From contig NZ_LGUR01000014.1 in the NCBI RefSeq assembly GCF_001270495.1, positions 62,001 to 126,000 on the forward strand: a DNA stretch of 64,000 nt, read 5' to 3'. This document shows, in pieces, positions 51,672 to 62,616 of the stretch. Origin of the DNA: Streptomyces viridochromogenes. GTDB lineage: Bacteria; Actinomycetota; Actinomycetes; Streptomycetales; Streptomycetaceae. The stretch's first letter is position 1, and the number at the start of each line of letters is the position of its first letter. The notes below the pieces were generated by a model, which saw only the letters and a list, made by a program, of their open reading frames with translations, did no database searches and was not told where the DNA came from. A program made the position numbers and the translations under genes.

Positions 51672-53069
51672 TCAGGCGCCGAAGAGCTGGGTCCAGTACG
51701 TGCCCGCCGGGCCGCCGCCCGCGAAGCCGATTCCTATGTGGGTGAAGTCGCGTTTGAGGATGTTGGCGCGATGGCCCGGGCTGTTCATCCAGCCCTCCAC
51801 GACCTCGGCGGGGGAGCGCTGGCCGCACGCGATGTTCTCCCCGATCGTGCGCATTCGGGAGCCCGCGGCGGCCGCCCGGTCCCACGGCTGGCTCCCCTCG
51901 GGCGAGGTGTGGGAGTAGAAGGCGCGGGCCGCCATGTCGGAGCTGTACGCCTGCGCGGCGGCGGCGAGCGCGGTGTCGACGGCCAGGGGGCGCAGTCCGG
52001 CGCGGGCCCGCTCCCGGTTGGTGAGCTCGACGACCTCGGTCGCGGTGCGGGACAGGTCACCCGGCGTGAGCGGTCTCGTCCAGAGCGCCGTCCAGTACGT
52101 GTCGCCCGAACGGCCGCCGCTGACGTACCCCACGGCGGCGTGGGTGAAAGCCGGGTCGTGCAGGGTGCGGCGGGGCTGATCGGTACGCAGGCAGTACGCG
52201 ACAAACTCGGCGGGGGTGCGGGGGCCGGAGACGAGGTGTTCGCCGACGGTGACATACGTGAACCCGGCGGCGGTGACGCGCTGGTACACGGAGACGCCGT
52301 CGCGGCCCTCGACGCCGAGCTGTCCTGCCGCGGCCATGGCGGCGGCGTGGGCCTGAGCGGCGGAGGCCAGACGGGCGTCGAGTGTGACGGGCGGTGAACC
52401 GGCGTCGGCGCGGGCGGAGTTGACCAGGCCGAGGAACCCGTCGCGGTCGGGGAGCGGGGCGTGCGGCGTGGTGACGCCGGACAGGGTGTGCATCGTGGGC
52501 CGTGCGGTGGGCATCGGTGGAGCGCCCGGCACGGAGGGAGTGGCGGGTGCGGAGGGGGTGGGTGTCCGCTGGACGGGAGTCGGCGTCGCGTCCTCGATGA
52601 CGTCCACCCCGAAGTCGCGGGCGAGCCCCGCCAGGCCGTCCGCGTACCCCTGCCCCAACGCCCGCAGCTTCCAGCCGCCGCCACGCCGGTAGACCTCCGC
52701 GAGCAGCAGCACGGTCTCCTGCCGGGGACGCGGCGGGGCGAACCGGGCGATCGGGCGGCCGCCGGAGTCGGTGACCTGGAGCGCCGGGGCGGGCAGCCGG
52801 CCCAGGGGAGTGCCCGGGTCGGCGGGGCTGACGACCACCGTGATCCGCGTCGCCCCGGAGCGCAGGCGCGGCGGGTCGACGGTCAGCGTGTCGCCGTGCA
52901 GCCGGGCGCCTGGCGCGGACGGCTGGTTGTAGAACACGAAGTCGGCGTCGCCCCGGACCTTGCCGCTGTCGTCGGTGATGAGCGCGGACACGTCGAAGGG
53001 GCCGGGTACCCGGACGGTCACGCTGCCGCCCGGGAGGGGCAGATTGCCCCCGGGAACCAACTCGCTCAT
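51672..53069 (-). CDS. TerD-CAP-CAP fusion protein
   Basis: A 465-residue fusion. Residues 1-165 are a TerD domain (PGGNLPLPGG, KVRGDADFVFYNQP, GWKLRALGQGYADGL), a calcium-binding stress fold normally cytosolic. A Pro/Thr linker follows. Then come two CAP/SCP (PR-1-like) domains: one degenerate (about 208-335, GEHLVSG) and one complete (about 345-465, YSHTSPEG, IGENIA, NSPGHRANIL). CAP domains are usually secreted, yet no signal peptide precedes TerD. ATG 53069 is the TerD family start. Its role is unknown; it neighbours AIM24. Confidence 0.9.
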   Translation of the reverse strand: MSELVPGGNLPLPGGSVTVRVPGPFDVSALITDDSGKVRGDADFVFYNQPSAPGARLHGDTLTVDPPRLRSGATRITVVVSPADPGTPLGRLPAPALQVTDSGGRPIARFAPPRPRQETVLLLAEVYRRGGGWKLRALGQGYADGLAGLARDFGVDVIEDATPTPVQRTPTPSAPATPSVPGAPPMPTARPTMHTLSGVTTPHAPLPDRDGFLGLVNSARADAGSPPVTLDARLASAAQAHAAAMAAAGQLGVEGRDGVSVYQRVTAAGFTYVTVGEHLVSGPRTPAEFVAYCLRTDQPRRTLHDPAFTHAAVGYVSGGRSGDTYWTALWTRPLTPGDLSRTATEVVELTNRERARAGLRPLAVDTALAAAAQAYSSDMAARAFYSHTSPEGSQPWDRAAAAGSRMRTIGENIACGQRSPAEVVEGWMNSPGHRANILKRDFTHIGIGFAGGGPAGTYWTQLFGA

Positions 53070-53172
53070 CGGGCCGTCCTGGTGGGTGGTTCGAGATCCG
53101 GTGGGGTTGTCCGGTGAACGTCCACCGGATCTCGCGGGTTCCCGCCGGCCGCCAGCCCTCAGCCCCCAGCCC

Positions 53173-54594
<1,422 letters not shown>

Positions 54595-54657
54595 TCACCG
54601 GGTAGGAGTCCTTGACCGCCGATCGGAGCCGCCTGTGAACGAATCCTGTTTCTTTTA

Positions 54658-54686
54658 TTGACGGCGGAAAATAATGGCCCTAGGTT
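54658..54686 (+). promoter_or_regulatory. promoter of the ROK gene, AT-rich overlap
   Basis: TTGACG (54658-54663) and TAGGTT (54681-54686) are 17 bp apart, and the ATG at 54693 lies 7 nt after, predicting a leaderless mRNA. The segment 54646-54676 is unusually AT-rich (CTTTTATTGAC ... GGAAAATAATGG) and could be the ROK operator. Confidence 0.65.
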
Positions 54687-54692
54687 CCGGGC

Positions 54693-55871
54693 ATGTCCTC
54701 GACCCGCCGCGCCGAGACGTTCCCGGCGAGCACGCCGGCCGCCGCGCAGATCTTCACCACGGTCCTGTCCCACGGGCCGCTCACCCGCCTGGAGGTGGCC
54801 CGGCGGGCGGGACTGTCCCCGGCTGCCGTCACCAAGGCGGTCCGTCCCCTGATCGAGGCCGGCTACCTGGTGGAGGAAGCGGACGAGCCGGCCCGGCCCG
54901 CGCTCGGCCGCCCCGCCAACCAGGTGCGCGTCGACGGGGGACGGGCCCTGTTCATCGGCGTCAAGGCGACCGGCGACGAGATCATCGGCGTGCTCACCGA
55001 CCTGTGCTGCCGTATTCATGTCGCCCGGCACACCCCGCTCCCGGACCGGGAGCCGAAGGCGGTGCTGGCCTCGGTCGCCGAGCTGGTGGGCGAACTGCTC
55101 GGTGAGGCGGGCGACTTGGGCGTACCGGTCCTGGGCCTCGGCATCGCCGTCTCCGGAGACGTCGACCGTGGCGCCGGCGTCGTCCGCTACTCGCCGTTCC
55201 TGGAGTGGCGGGACGTACCCCTCGCCGAACTCGCCGCCACGACCACCGGGTTGCCGGTCGCCGTCGACAACGACGTACGGGCCCTCACCGTCGCCGAGCA
55301 GTGGTTCGGGGCCGGCGTGGGGCTGTCCGACTTCGCCGTGGTGACCGTCGGCGCCGGCATCGGCTGCGGGCTCGTGGTGCACGGCCGGGTGGTCGCCGGT
55401 GCGCACGGTGTGGCCGGCGAGATCGGCCATGTCACCGTCGACCCTGCCGGGCCGCCCTGCCACTGCGGCAACCGCGGCTGCGTGGAGGCGATCGCGGGGG
55501 ACGCCGCGATCGTCAGGCGGATCCGCGAGACCACGGGCCTCGAAGTCGCCGGCACCGCCGAGGCCGTGGCGCTGGCCCACCAGGGCAACGCCGGGGCCCG
55601 GGAGGCCTACGCGCGCGCGGGCGACGCGATCGGCCGCGGCATCGCCACCGTGGCCAACCTGCTCGGCCCCGAGCGGGTGATCATCTCCGGCGAGGGCCTC
55701 GCCGCCCACGACCCGTTCGCCGAACAGATCCGCGACGCGTTCGCCGCGGCCGCGTTCGGCTCCGCCGACCGGTGCGACGTACAGACCCGCCCACTGCCCT
55801 TCGAGGAGTGGGCGCGCGGGGCCGCGGCCACCGCGATCCAGTCCTTCATCAGAGCCGACGACCAGCGCTGA
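54693..55871 (+). CDS. ROK-family transcriptional repressor
   Basis: A 392-residue regulator. Residues 15-70 are a winged helix (HGPLTRLEVARRAGLSPAAV), and the rest is a ROK sugar-kinase fold with the zinc motif CHCGNRGCVE and the phosphate loop VTVGAGIGCGLVV. Such proteins repress sugar-use genes and are released by a sugar or its phosphate. The GH27, GH95 and SGNH genes follow in the same direction, so it probably controls them. ATG 54693 is apparently read from a leaderless mRNA. Confidence 0.9.
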   Translation: MSSTRRAETFPASTPAAAQIFTTVLSHGPLTRLEVARRAGLSPAAVTKAVRPLIEAGYLVEEADEPARPALGRPANQVRVDGGRALFIGVKATGDEIIGVLTDLCCRIHVARHTPLPDREPKAVLASVAELVGELLGEAGDLGVPVLGLGIAVSGDVDRGAGVVRYSPFLEWRDVPLAELAATTTGLPVAVDNDVRALTVAEQWFGAGVGLSDFAVVTVGAGIGCGLVVHGRVVAGAHGVAGEIGHVTVDPAGPPCHCGNRGCVEAIAGDAAIVRRIRETTGLEVAGTAEAVALAHQGNAGAREAYARAGDAIGRGIATVANLLGPERVIISGEGLAAHDPFAEQIRDAFAAAAFGSADRCDVQTRPLPFEEWARGAAATAIQSFIRADDQR

Positions 55872-56079
55872 GCGCTCCGCCGGCTGTGTCGATCAACGGC
55901 TCCACCGCGGGGCCGCGATGGGCCGCCCGTCATGTGCGCACTCGTCGTGGCTGGTCGCGCCCGCGCCGCGGCAGCCGCATCTCGACACGGCCCCGCGCCC
56001 CTTCAGGGCACTGCCGAACCGCAGCCGACTTCCCCAGGTCTGCTCGGAACCGCTGAACCAACCCCGGGAGGTACGACCC

Positions 56080-57882
56080 ATGCAGTCATCCCCGTACTCC
56101 GTCATGCCCGCACGCACCCTGAGAGCCGTGGTGGTCCTGGCCCTCACCGCCGCCGTCCCCACCGCACAGGCCGACACCGCCTCGCCCCCGGCCGCACCGG
56201 CCACCACGGTGGCCGCCAAGCCCTACATGGGCTGGACGAGCTGGACCATGCAGTCGTCGAAATACCCGGGCCTCAATCCGAAGGGCGACTACAGCTACCT
56301 GTCCGAGGCGAACGTCGGCAAGCAGACCGACGCCATGGCCGCCAAGCTGAAGAAGTACGGCTACGAATACGTCAACATCGACGCCGGCTGGTGGATGGAC
56401 TGGTCCTGGAAGCCGCGGTTCGACGAGTACGGCCGCCAGCAGGCCGACCCGGAGCGCTTCCCGAGCGGCATGAAGGCCGTCGCCGACCGCATCCACTCCA
56501 AGGGCCTCAAGGCCGGCATCTACCTCCCGGTCGGCCTGGAGAAGGGGGCGTACGGCGACGGCAGGAACCCCATCTGGAACGCCGAGGGCTGCACGACCGG
56601 CGACATCGTCCACGACGACCTGCGCACCACCAACGGCTGGGACAGCGCCTACAAGATCGACTTCTCGAACCCCTGCGCGCAGAAGTACATCGACTCCCAG
56701 GCGCGGATGTTCGCCGACTGGGGCTACGACTTCCTCAAGCTCGACGGCGTGGGCCCCGGCTCGTTCAAGAACGGCGACAACTACAACAACGTCGCCGACG
56801 TCGCCGCCTGGCAGCAGGCCATCAAGACCGCCGGCCGCCCGATCCACCTGGAGCTGTCCTGGTCCCTCGACTACGGGCACGTCGCGGACTGGAAGAAGTA
56901 CTCCAACGGCTGGCGCATCGACACCGACGTCGAGTGCTACTGCAACACCCTCGTCACCTGGGAGAACTCCGTCGACGACCGCTGGGACGACGCCCCGGCC
57001 TGGACCGCCCACGCCGGCCCCGGCGGCTGGAACGACCTCGACTCCCTCAACGTCGGCAACGGCGAGATGGACGGCCTCACCAAGGCCGAGCGGCAGAGCT
57101 ACGCCACCCTGTGGGCGATAGCCAAGTCCCCGCTCTTCACCGGTGACGACCTCACCAGGCTCGACTCCTACGGCCTGAAGCTGCTGACCGACCGCGAGGT
57201 CATCGCGATCAACCAGAGCGGCGCCCCGCCCGCCGAGCCCGTCACCGCCTCCGACCCGCAGCAGGTGTGGGCCGCGAAGAACCCGAACGGCACCTACACC
57301 GTGGCCCTGTTCAACCTCTCCGACGCACCCGCCGCCGTCACCGCGCACTGGTCCACCCTCGGCTTCCAGGGCAGGGCCTCGGTGCGCGACGTGTGGAACA
57401 AGGAGAACCTCGGCGGCCACACCGACAAGATCACCCAGGCCCTCCCCGCACACGGCTCCCGGCTCTTCACCGTCACCCCGCGCGGCACGGACCTCGCATG
57501 GACCGGCTACGAGGCCGAGGCCGGCGGCAACACCCTGAGCGGCAACGCCTCCGTGGCCGACTGCTCCGCCTGCTCCGGCGGCCGCAAGGTCGGCAACCTC
57601 TACACGGGCGGCAAGGTCACCGTCAACGACGTCGTGGTCGCCGAGGCCGGCACCTACCTGATCAAGGTCGGCTACGTCAGCGGTGACTCCCGGTCGATCC
57701 TGGTGTCCGCCAACGCAGGCGCCGCCGCCTCGCACAAGTTCGCCTCCACGGGCGACTGGTCCACCGTCAACAGCGTCCACGTGCCGGTGAGGCTGAAGGC
57801 CGGAGCCAACACGATCACGTTCGACAGCGGGACCGGCTACGCGCCGGACATCGACCGGATCGACGTACCGAAGTCGTCCTGA
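56080..57882 (+). CDS. secreted GH27 glycosidase with C-terminal CBM35-like domain
   Basis: A 600-residue exported enzyme. The signal peptide is about 1-35. The GH27 barrel (45-340) shows YVNIDAGWWMDW, the nucleophile D222 in FLKLDGVG and the acid/base Asp near 283 (RIDTDVE). A beta domain (350-470) and a CBM35-like module (about 480-600, GYEAEAGGNTLSGNA) follow. Such enzymes act on alpha-galactosides, beta-arabinopyranosides or related side chains; I cannot choose. The RBS CGGGAGG precedes ATG 56080. Probably controlled by the upstream ROK regulator. Confidence 0.9.
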   Translation: MQSSPYSVMPARTLRAVVVLALTAAVPTAQADTASPPAAPATTVAAKPYMGWTSWTMQSSKYPGLNPKGDYSYLSEANVGKQTDAMAAKLKKYGYEYVNIDAGWWMDWSWKPRFDEYGRQQADPERFPSGMKAVADRIHSKGLKAGIYLPVGLEKGAYGDGRNPIWNAEGCTTGDIVHDDLRTTNGWDSAYKIDFSNPCAQKYIDSQARMFADWGYDFLKLDGVGPGSFKNGDNYNNVADVAAWQQAIKTAGRPIHLELSWSLDYGHVADWKKYSNGWRIDTDVECYCNTLVTWENSVDDRWDDAPAWTAHAGPGGWNDLDSLNVGNGEMDGLTKAERQSYATLWAIAKSPLFTGDDLTRLDSYGLKLLTDREVIAINQSGAPPAEPVTASDPQQVWAAKNPNGTYTVALFNLSDAPAAVTAHWSTLGFQGRASVRDVWNKENLGGHTDKITQALPAHGSRLFTVTPRGTDLAWTGYEAEAGGNTLSGNASVADCSACSGGRKVGNLYTGGKVTVNDVVVAEAGTYLIKVGYVSGDSRSILVSANAGAAASHKFASTGDWSTVNSVHVPVRLKAGANTITFDSGTGYAPDIDRIDVPKSS

Positions 57883-57923
57883 CCGAACCCCGGGCACCCG
57901 CCCACGACCGCCAGGAGCCCGCC

Positions 57924-59578
57924 ATGGACACCACCCCGTCCGACCACCCGCACAGACGCGGCCTGCTCGCCCTCGCCGCGGCGACCGGGGCCCTCACCGC
58001 GTCGGCCGCACCGCGACGACCCGCCGATTCGGAGCGGCGGCGGACACGGTCCGCGCCGCCGCCCACCCGGCCGACACCCTGCTGCGCACCCATGTCGCCG
58101 ACTACCGGGACCTGTACGGGCGGATGGATCTCTCGCTCGGGACATCGTCCGCCGAGCAGCGCTCGCTGGACACCTGGGAACGGCTCCGGGCACGCGCTCG
58201 GGACGGCGTACCCGACCCCGAACTCGAAGCCGCCTACGTGCACTTCGGCCGCTACCTGATGATCTCCGGCTCGCGCGGGAGCCTGCCCCTCGCCCTGCAA
58301 GGGCTGTGGCTCGACGGCAACGACCCGGACTGGATGGGCGACTACCACACCGACATCAACATCCAGATGAACTACTGGATGGCCGACCGGACCGGCCTGT
58401 CCCCGTGCTTCGACGCCCTCACCGACTACTGCCTGGCCCAGCTCCCGTCCTGGACCGACCTCACCCGCCGCCTGTTCAACGACCCGCGCAACCGCTACCG
58501 CAACTCCACCGGCCAGAACGCCGGCTGGACTGTCGCCATCTCCACCAACCCCCATGGCGGAGGCGGCTGGTGGTGGCACCCGGCGGGCAACGCCTGGCTG
58601 TGTACCACCCTGTGGGAGCACTACGAGCAGACCGGGTCGCGCGAGCACCTGAAGAAGATCTACCCGCTGCTCAAGGGCGCCTGCGAGTTCTGGGCCGCCC
58701 GGCTGCTCACCACCACGCTCCCCGGCACCTCGAAGGAGGTGCTGATCGCCGACAGCGACTGGTCGCCCGAGCACGGTCCGCTCGACGCCAAGGGCATCAC
58801 CTACGCTCAGGAACTGGTGTGGGCGCTCTTCGGGCACTACTGCACCGCGGCGGCCGAGTTGCGGACGGACACCGGCTACGCGGCTACGATCGCCTCACTG
58901 CGCAGAAGGCTGTACCTGCCGCAGGTCAGCGCGACCACCGGCTGGCTGGAGGAGTGGATGTCCCCCGACAACCTAGGCGAGACCGCACACCGGCACCTGT
59001 CCCCGCTCGTCGGCCTGTTCCCCGGCGACCGCATCCGCCCCGACGGCTCCACCCCGGCCGACCTCGTCACCGGCGCCACCGCCCTGCTCACCGCGCGCGG
59101 CATGGAGAGCTTCGGCTGGGCCAACGCATGGCGCGGCCTGTGCTGGGCCCGGCTGAAGAACGCGGAGAACGCCTACCAGCTGGTCGTGAACAACCTCCGC
59201 CCCTCGACCGGCGGCTGCAACGGCACGGCACCCAACCTCTTCGACATCTACGAGGTGGAACGCGGCCGGGGCATCTTCCAGATCGACGCCAACTTCGGTA
59301 CCCCGGCGGCGATGATGGAGATGCTGCTGTACTCGCGGCCGGGGCACATCGAACTCCTCCCGGCACTTCCCGACGCCTGGGCCGCCTCGGGTTTCGTCGC
59401 GGGCGTCGCCGCGCGCGGCGGCTTCGAGGTCGAGCTGCGCTGGCGCGACGGGAAACCGACGCGGGCGCGGATCCACAGCGTCGGCGGCCGTACCACCACC
59501 GTCGCGTACGGCGGTGTGTCCCGTACGGTCACCCTGCCGCCCGGCGCCTCCGTCACGCTGAAGGACTTCGCCCGGTGA
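57924..59578 (+). pseudogene. GH95 glycosidase, N-terminal domain deleted and out of frame
   Basis: A signal-peptide frame starts at ATG 57924 (PHRRGLLALAAATGALTASA) but runs out of frame at about 58040. From there another frame reads TLLRTHVADYRDLYGRMDLS, the helical linker of GH95, and continues through the alpha/alpha barrel (TDINIQMNYWMADR, IADSDWSPEHGP, IDANFGTPAAMMEMLL) to 59578. GH95 enzymes are about 750-850 residues with an N-terminal beta-sandwich of about 270. That whole domain is absent. A deletion plus frameshift is the simplest cause. An internal start at 58124 would give an unexported 484-residue fragment. Confidence 0.7.
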
Positions 59579-60771
59579 GGGCCGCACTTGCGCTGGCCGC
59601 CGTCCTGCTGACGGTCGTCGCCTGCCAGTCCGCGCCCGCACCCGCCGAGGCGACCGCGGAGCCGAGCGGCGTCGTCACCTGGGCGGCGAGCGCCGACCGC
59701 GTGGGCGACGGCGTCGCCGGCCGCAGCTATCGGCTCGTCGTGCACACCAGCGTGGGCGGCACCGGCGTCCGGGTCCGCCTCTCCAACGCCTTCGGCGATC
59801 GGCCGCTGACCCTCGACAGCGTCTACGCCGGCATCCAGAAACAGGGCGCCGAGCTGCGGCCCGGCAGCAACCGGCGCCTGGCCTTCGGCGGTGCGCGCAC
59901 GGTCACCGTGCCGGCGGGCGGCACCGTGTGGAGCGACCCGCTGCCCGGCAGACTGCCCGCCGCGGCCAACCTCGTCGTCAGCCTGCACAGCCCCGACGCG
60001 GGCGGCCCGGCGAGCGGCCACTGGATGGCCCTCCAGTCGTCGTACGCGACCCAGGGCGACCACACCGCCGAGGAGAGCGGCGCCGCCTGGACCATCCCGA
60101 CCGGCTCCTGGTTCTACCTCGACGCCGTCTCCGTACGCGCCCCCGCGGGCACCGGAGCGGTGGTCGCCCTCGGCGACTCCATCACCGACGGCTGGCAGTC
60201 CACCGCCGACCTGAACCGCCGCTGGCCCGACTACCTCGCCCGCCGCCTGAAGCGTACGGACGCGGCCGTGAAGGGCGTGGCCAACGAAGGTATCGCCGGG
60301 AACAAGGTCCTCACCGACGGCCCCGGCCAGAGCGCCCTGAACCGGCTGGAGCGGGACGTCCTGTCCCAGCCGGGCGTGCGGACGGTGTTCCTCTTCCAGG
60401 GCGTGAACGACATCAAGGCCCACGCGGGCGTCACGGCCGAGGACCTGATCGACGGCTACCGAGAGATCGTCGAGCGGGCGCACGCGGCCGGCAAGTGCGT
60501 CGTCGGCGCGACCGTCGGCCCCTTCAAGGGCTGGCACGAATGGGACCCGGCCGGTGAGGCCGTACGCCAGGAGGTCAACGCGGCCATCCGCACCACCGGC
60601 GTGTTCGACGCCGTCACCGACTTCGACCGCGTCCTGCGCAGCCCCTACGACCCCGCACGGATGCTTCCCGCCCTCGACGGCGGCGACCACATCCACCCCA
60701 ACGACAAGGGGATGCAGGCGATGGCCGACGCCGTCGACCTGACGGCCCTGGAGTGCGACACGGCCCCCTGA
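59575..60771 (+). CDS. SGNH/GDSL esterase lipoprotein
   Basis: A 398-residue exported esterase. The lipoprotein signal VRAALALAAVLLTVVAC has its lipid Cys at residue 17. The N-terminal beta-rich part (about 30-190) precedes the SGNH domain, with VVALGDSITDGW (catalytic Ser), GVNDIKAH (Asn block) and GGDHIHPND (Asp-His). Similar two-part proteins deacetylate plant polysaccharides. GTG 59575 overlaps the GH95 stop (GTGA), showing coupling with the glycan operon. Together with GH27 and GH95 it suggests branched, acetylated side chains as substrate. Confidence 0.88.
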   Translation: MRAALALAAVLLTVVACQSAPAPAEATAEPSGVVTWAASADRVGDGVAGRSYRLVVHTSVGGTGVRVRLSNAFGDRPLTLDSVYAGIQKQGAELRPGSNRRLAFGGARTVTVPAGGTVWSDPLPGRLPAAANLVVSLHSPDAGGPASGHWMALQSSYATQGDHTAEESGAAWTIPTGSWFYLDAVSVRAPAGTGAVVALGDSITDGWQSTADLNRRWPDYLARRLKRTDAAVKGVANEGIAGNKVLTDGPGQSALNRLERDVLSQPGVRTVFLFQGVNDIKAHAGVTAEDLIDGYREIVERAHAAGKCVVGATVGPFKGWHEWDPAGEAVRQEVNAAIRTTGVFDAVTDFDRVLRSPYDPARMLPALDGGDHIHPNDKGMQAMADAVDLTALECDTAP

Positions 60772-60811
60772 GGTGCGCGGCCGCAACCCGCGAGCCAGTG
60801 AATCCGGGCTC

Positions 60812-61174
60812 TCAGGCGCGCAACGTCTTCGCCCAGTCGGCCGGCACCCGCCCCGCGGGCCCCGGTGCCGGCTGCTCGGCCGGATGGCTCACCGGCGCGG
60901 CCAGCTCGGGCCCCGACTCGTACATCTCGTTCGACGCGTAGTCCCAGTACCAGTTCTCACCCGGTTCGAAGCTCTGCACCAAGGGGTGGCCGGTCTCCCG
61001 GAAATGCCCCGTCGCGTGCTTCGCGGGCGAACTGTCACAACACCCCACGTGCCCGCACTGCGCACATCGCCGCAGATGGAACCACCACCCGCCCGCCTCG
61101 TCGCACTCGACACACCCGCTGCCGCTCGGCGGAACGCTCGCGTCGATTCCCTTGTCGCCCTGGTCGCTGGTCAT
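60812..61174 (-). CDS. UBP-type zinc-finger protein
   Basis: A 120-residue protein with a zinc finger of the ubiquitin-hydrolase UBP type. Metal ligands are in GCVECDEAGG, LRRCAQCGHVGCCD, and KHATGHFRETGHPLV, followed by the ENWYWDY strand. In eukaryotes this domain binds ubiquitin C-termini; actinobacterial ones are unexplained. It overlaps the histidine-kinase gene by four bases (ATGA, 61171-61174), so it is co-translated in the redox-signalling operon. Confidence 0.88.
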   Translation of the reverse strand: MTSDQGDKGIDASVPPSGSGCVECDEAGGWWFHLRRCAQCGHVGCCDSSPAKHATGHFRETGHPLVQSFEPGENWYWDYASNEMYESGPELAAPVSHPAEQPAPGPAGRVPADWAKTLRA

Positions 61175-62616
61175 GCGGACTCCTCCTCGGCCGATGTGAG
61201 CGGAAGCAGCACCCGGAAGCGCGTGTCACCCGGCTCCGACTCCACCTGAATGGTTCCGTGGTGCTTGTTGACCACGATCCGCCAGGAGATGTCGAGGCCG
61301 AGCCCGGTCCCCTCACCCACGGGCTTCGTCGTGAAGAAGGGATCGAAGATCCGCCCCCGGTGCTCGGCCGGGATACCGACACCGGTGTCCCGGAACTCCA
61401 CCAGCAGCCGATCGTGATCCGGGGCCGTCCGTACCGTCAACGTCCCTTCGCCGCCCGCGCTGTTGATGGCGGCGACCGCGTTGTCGATCAAGTTGGTCCA
61501 CACCTGGTTCAGCTCCGCCGGGTACGCCGGGATCTTCGGCAGCGAACGGTCGTACTCCTTGACGACCTTGATCTGCGGGCCGATCTTGGCCGACAGCATC
61601 ATCAGGGTGCTGTCGAGGAGTTCGTGCACGTCGGCGTTCTGGAAGGGCGCGCGGTCGAGCTGGGAGTACTGCTTGGCGGCGTCGACGAGATGCGAGATGC
61701 GGGTGGTCGAGTCGTTGATCTCGTCCATCAACAGCTCGGTCTCGACGGTGTAGTTGAGCCACCCGATCGCGCTCGTCAGGATCTCCTCGTCCACCGCCGC
61801 CGCGACCTGGTCCAGCCAGTCCACGTCGAGACCGGCCTGCACGAACGTGGGCGCGATCCGCCAGCCGTCCGGGATGCCGTGGTCGTCCAGCCAGTCGGCG
61901 AGCTCGTCCTCCCGGTCCGACGCCTCCAAGGGGCTCAACGCCGGCGCCTTGGCGACGCGTTCGGCGGTGCGCTCCTGGATGTCGATGAGGTTCGCCATGA
62001 CCTCGGGGGAGTAGGAGCCCTGCGCGATGACGGCGAGCTTGTGCCGCATCTTGCCCACCCGCTCCCGCAGCGTGGCGGTCGCGCGGACGGCGGCCGCCGC
62101 GGGGTTGTTGAGCTCGTGGGTGAGCCCGGCGGACAACGAGCCCAGCGCCAGCAGCCGTTCGCGCTGGTTGATGGCCAGCTGGGTGCTCTTCTGGCCGAAG
62201 AAGAGGCCTTCCAGCAGATGCAGGGCCATCGGGAACCACTCGCGGATCACGGACGCGAAGGTCTCGGCGGGCAGCACGAAGAACCGCGTCGGCTCCGTGA
62301 CCCGCATCGAGCTGTTGTAGACCTGCGGCACCCGGTCCCCGAGGTAGGCCTGCCAGGCCCCGGAGTACACCCCGCGCTGGGAGGTCCGGTTGACCTCCAC
62401 GTCGTCGCCGCCGACCCGCCGGGACAGCACGACGGTGCCCTCGACCATCACATAGAAGCAGGTCGCGGGATCGCCCTCGGCGTACACGGGCCCGGGCTCG
62501 AACCTCTCCACCCGCCCCTCGCTGCACAGCCTGCCGAGCTGCTCGGGCGTGAGCTTCTCGAACAGGAACAGCGCCCCGATCTCCTGGGGGTTGCACGGCA
62601 TCAACTGCCCGCTCAT
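61171..62616 (-). CDS. histidine kinase with N-terminal cNMP-binding domain
   Basis: A 481-residue soluble sensor kinase. Residues 15-130 form a cyclic-nucleotide-type barrel (GDPATCFYVMVEGTVVLSRR). The dimerisation box has H167 in SAGLTHELNNPAAAAVR. The ATPase has NLIDNAVAAINSAG (N box), RDTGVGIPAEHRGRIF (G1/F) and GTGLGLDISWRIV (G2). There is no membrane segment, so the signal is internal. It overlaps the upstream receiver/reductase gene by four bases (62613-62616), so these two form a cognate pair. Confidence 0.92.
   Translation of the reverse strand: MSGQLMPCNPQEIGALFLFEKLTPEQLGRLCSEGRVERFEPGPVYAEGDPATCFYVMVEGTVVLSRRVGGDDVEVNRTSQRGVYSGAWQAYLGDRVPQVYNSSMRVTEPTRFFVLPAETFASVIREWFPMALHLLEGLFFGQKSTQLAINQRERLLALGSLSAGLTHELNNPAAAAVRATATLRERVGKMRHKLAVIAQGSYSPEVMANLIDIQERTAERVAKAPALSPLEASDREDELADWLDDHGIPDGWRIAPTFVQAGLDVDWLDQVAAAVDEEILTSAIGWLNYTVETELLMDEINDSTTRISHLVDAAKQYSQLDRAPFQNADVHELLDSTLMMLSAKIGPQIKVVKEYDRSLPKIPAYPAELNQVWTNLIDNAVAAINSAGGEGTLTVRTAPDHDRLLVEFRDTGVGIPAEHRGRIFDPFFTTKPVGEGTGLGLDISWRIVVNKHHGTIQVESEPGDTRFRVLLPLTSAEEESA

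Noticed and set aside
56086..57897. A 603-codon minus-strand frame across the GH27 gene
   Set aside because: The plus-strand frame has clear GH27 catalytic motifs, a signal peptide and an RBS; the antisense frame has none.
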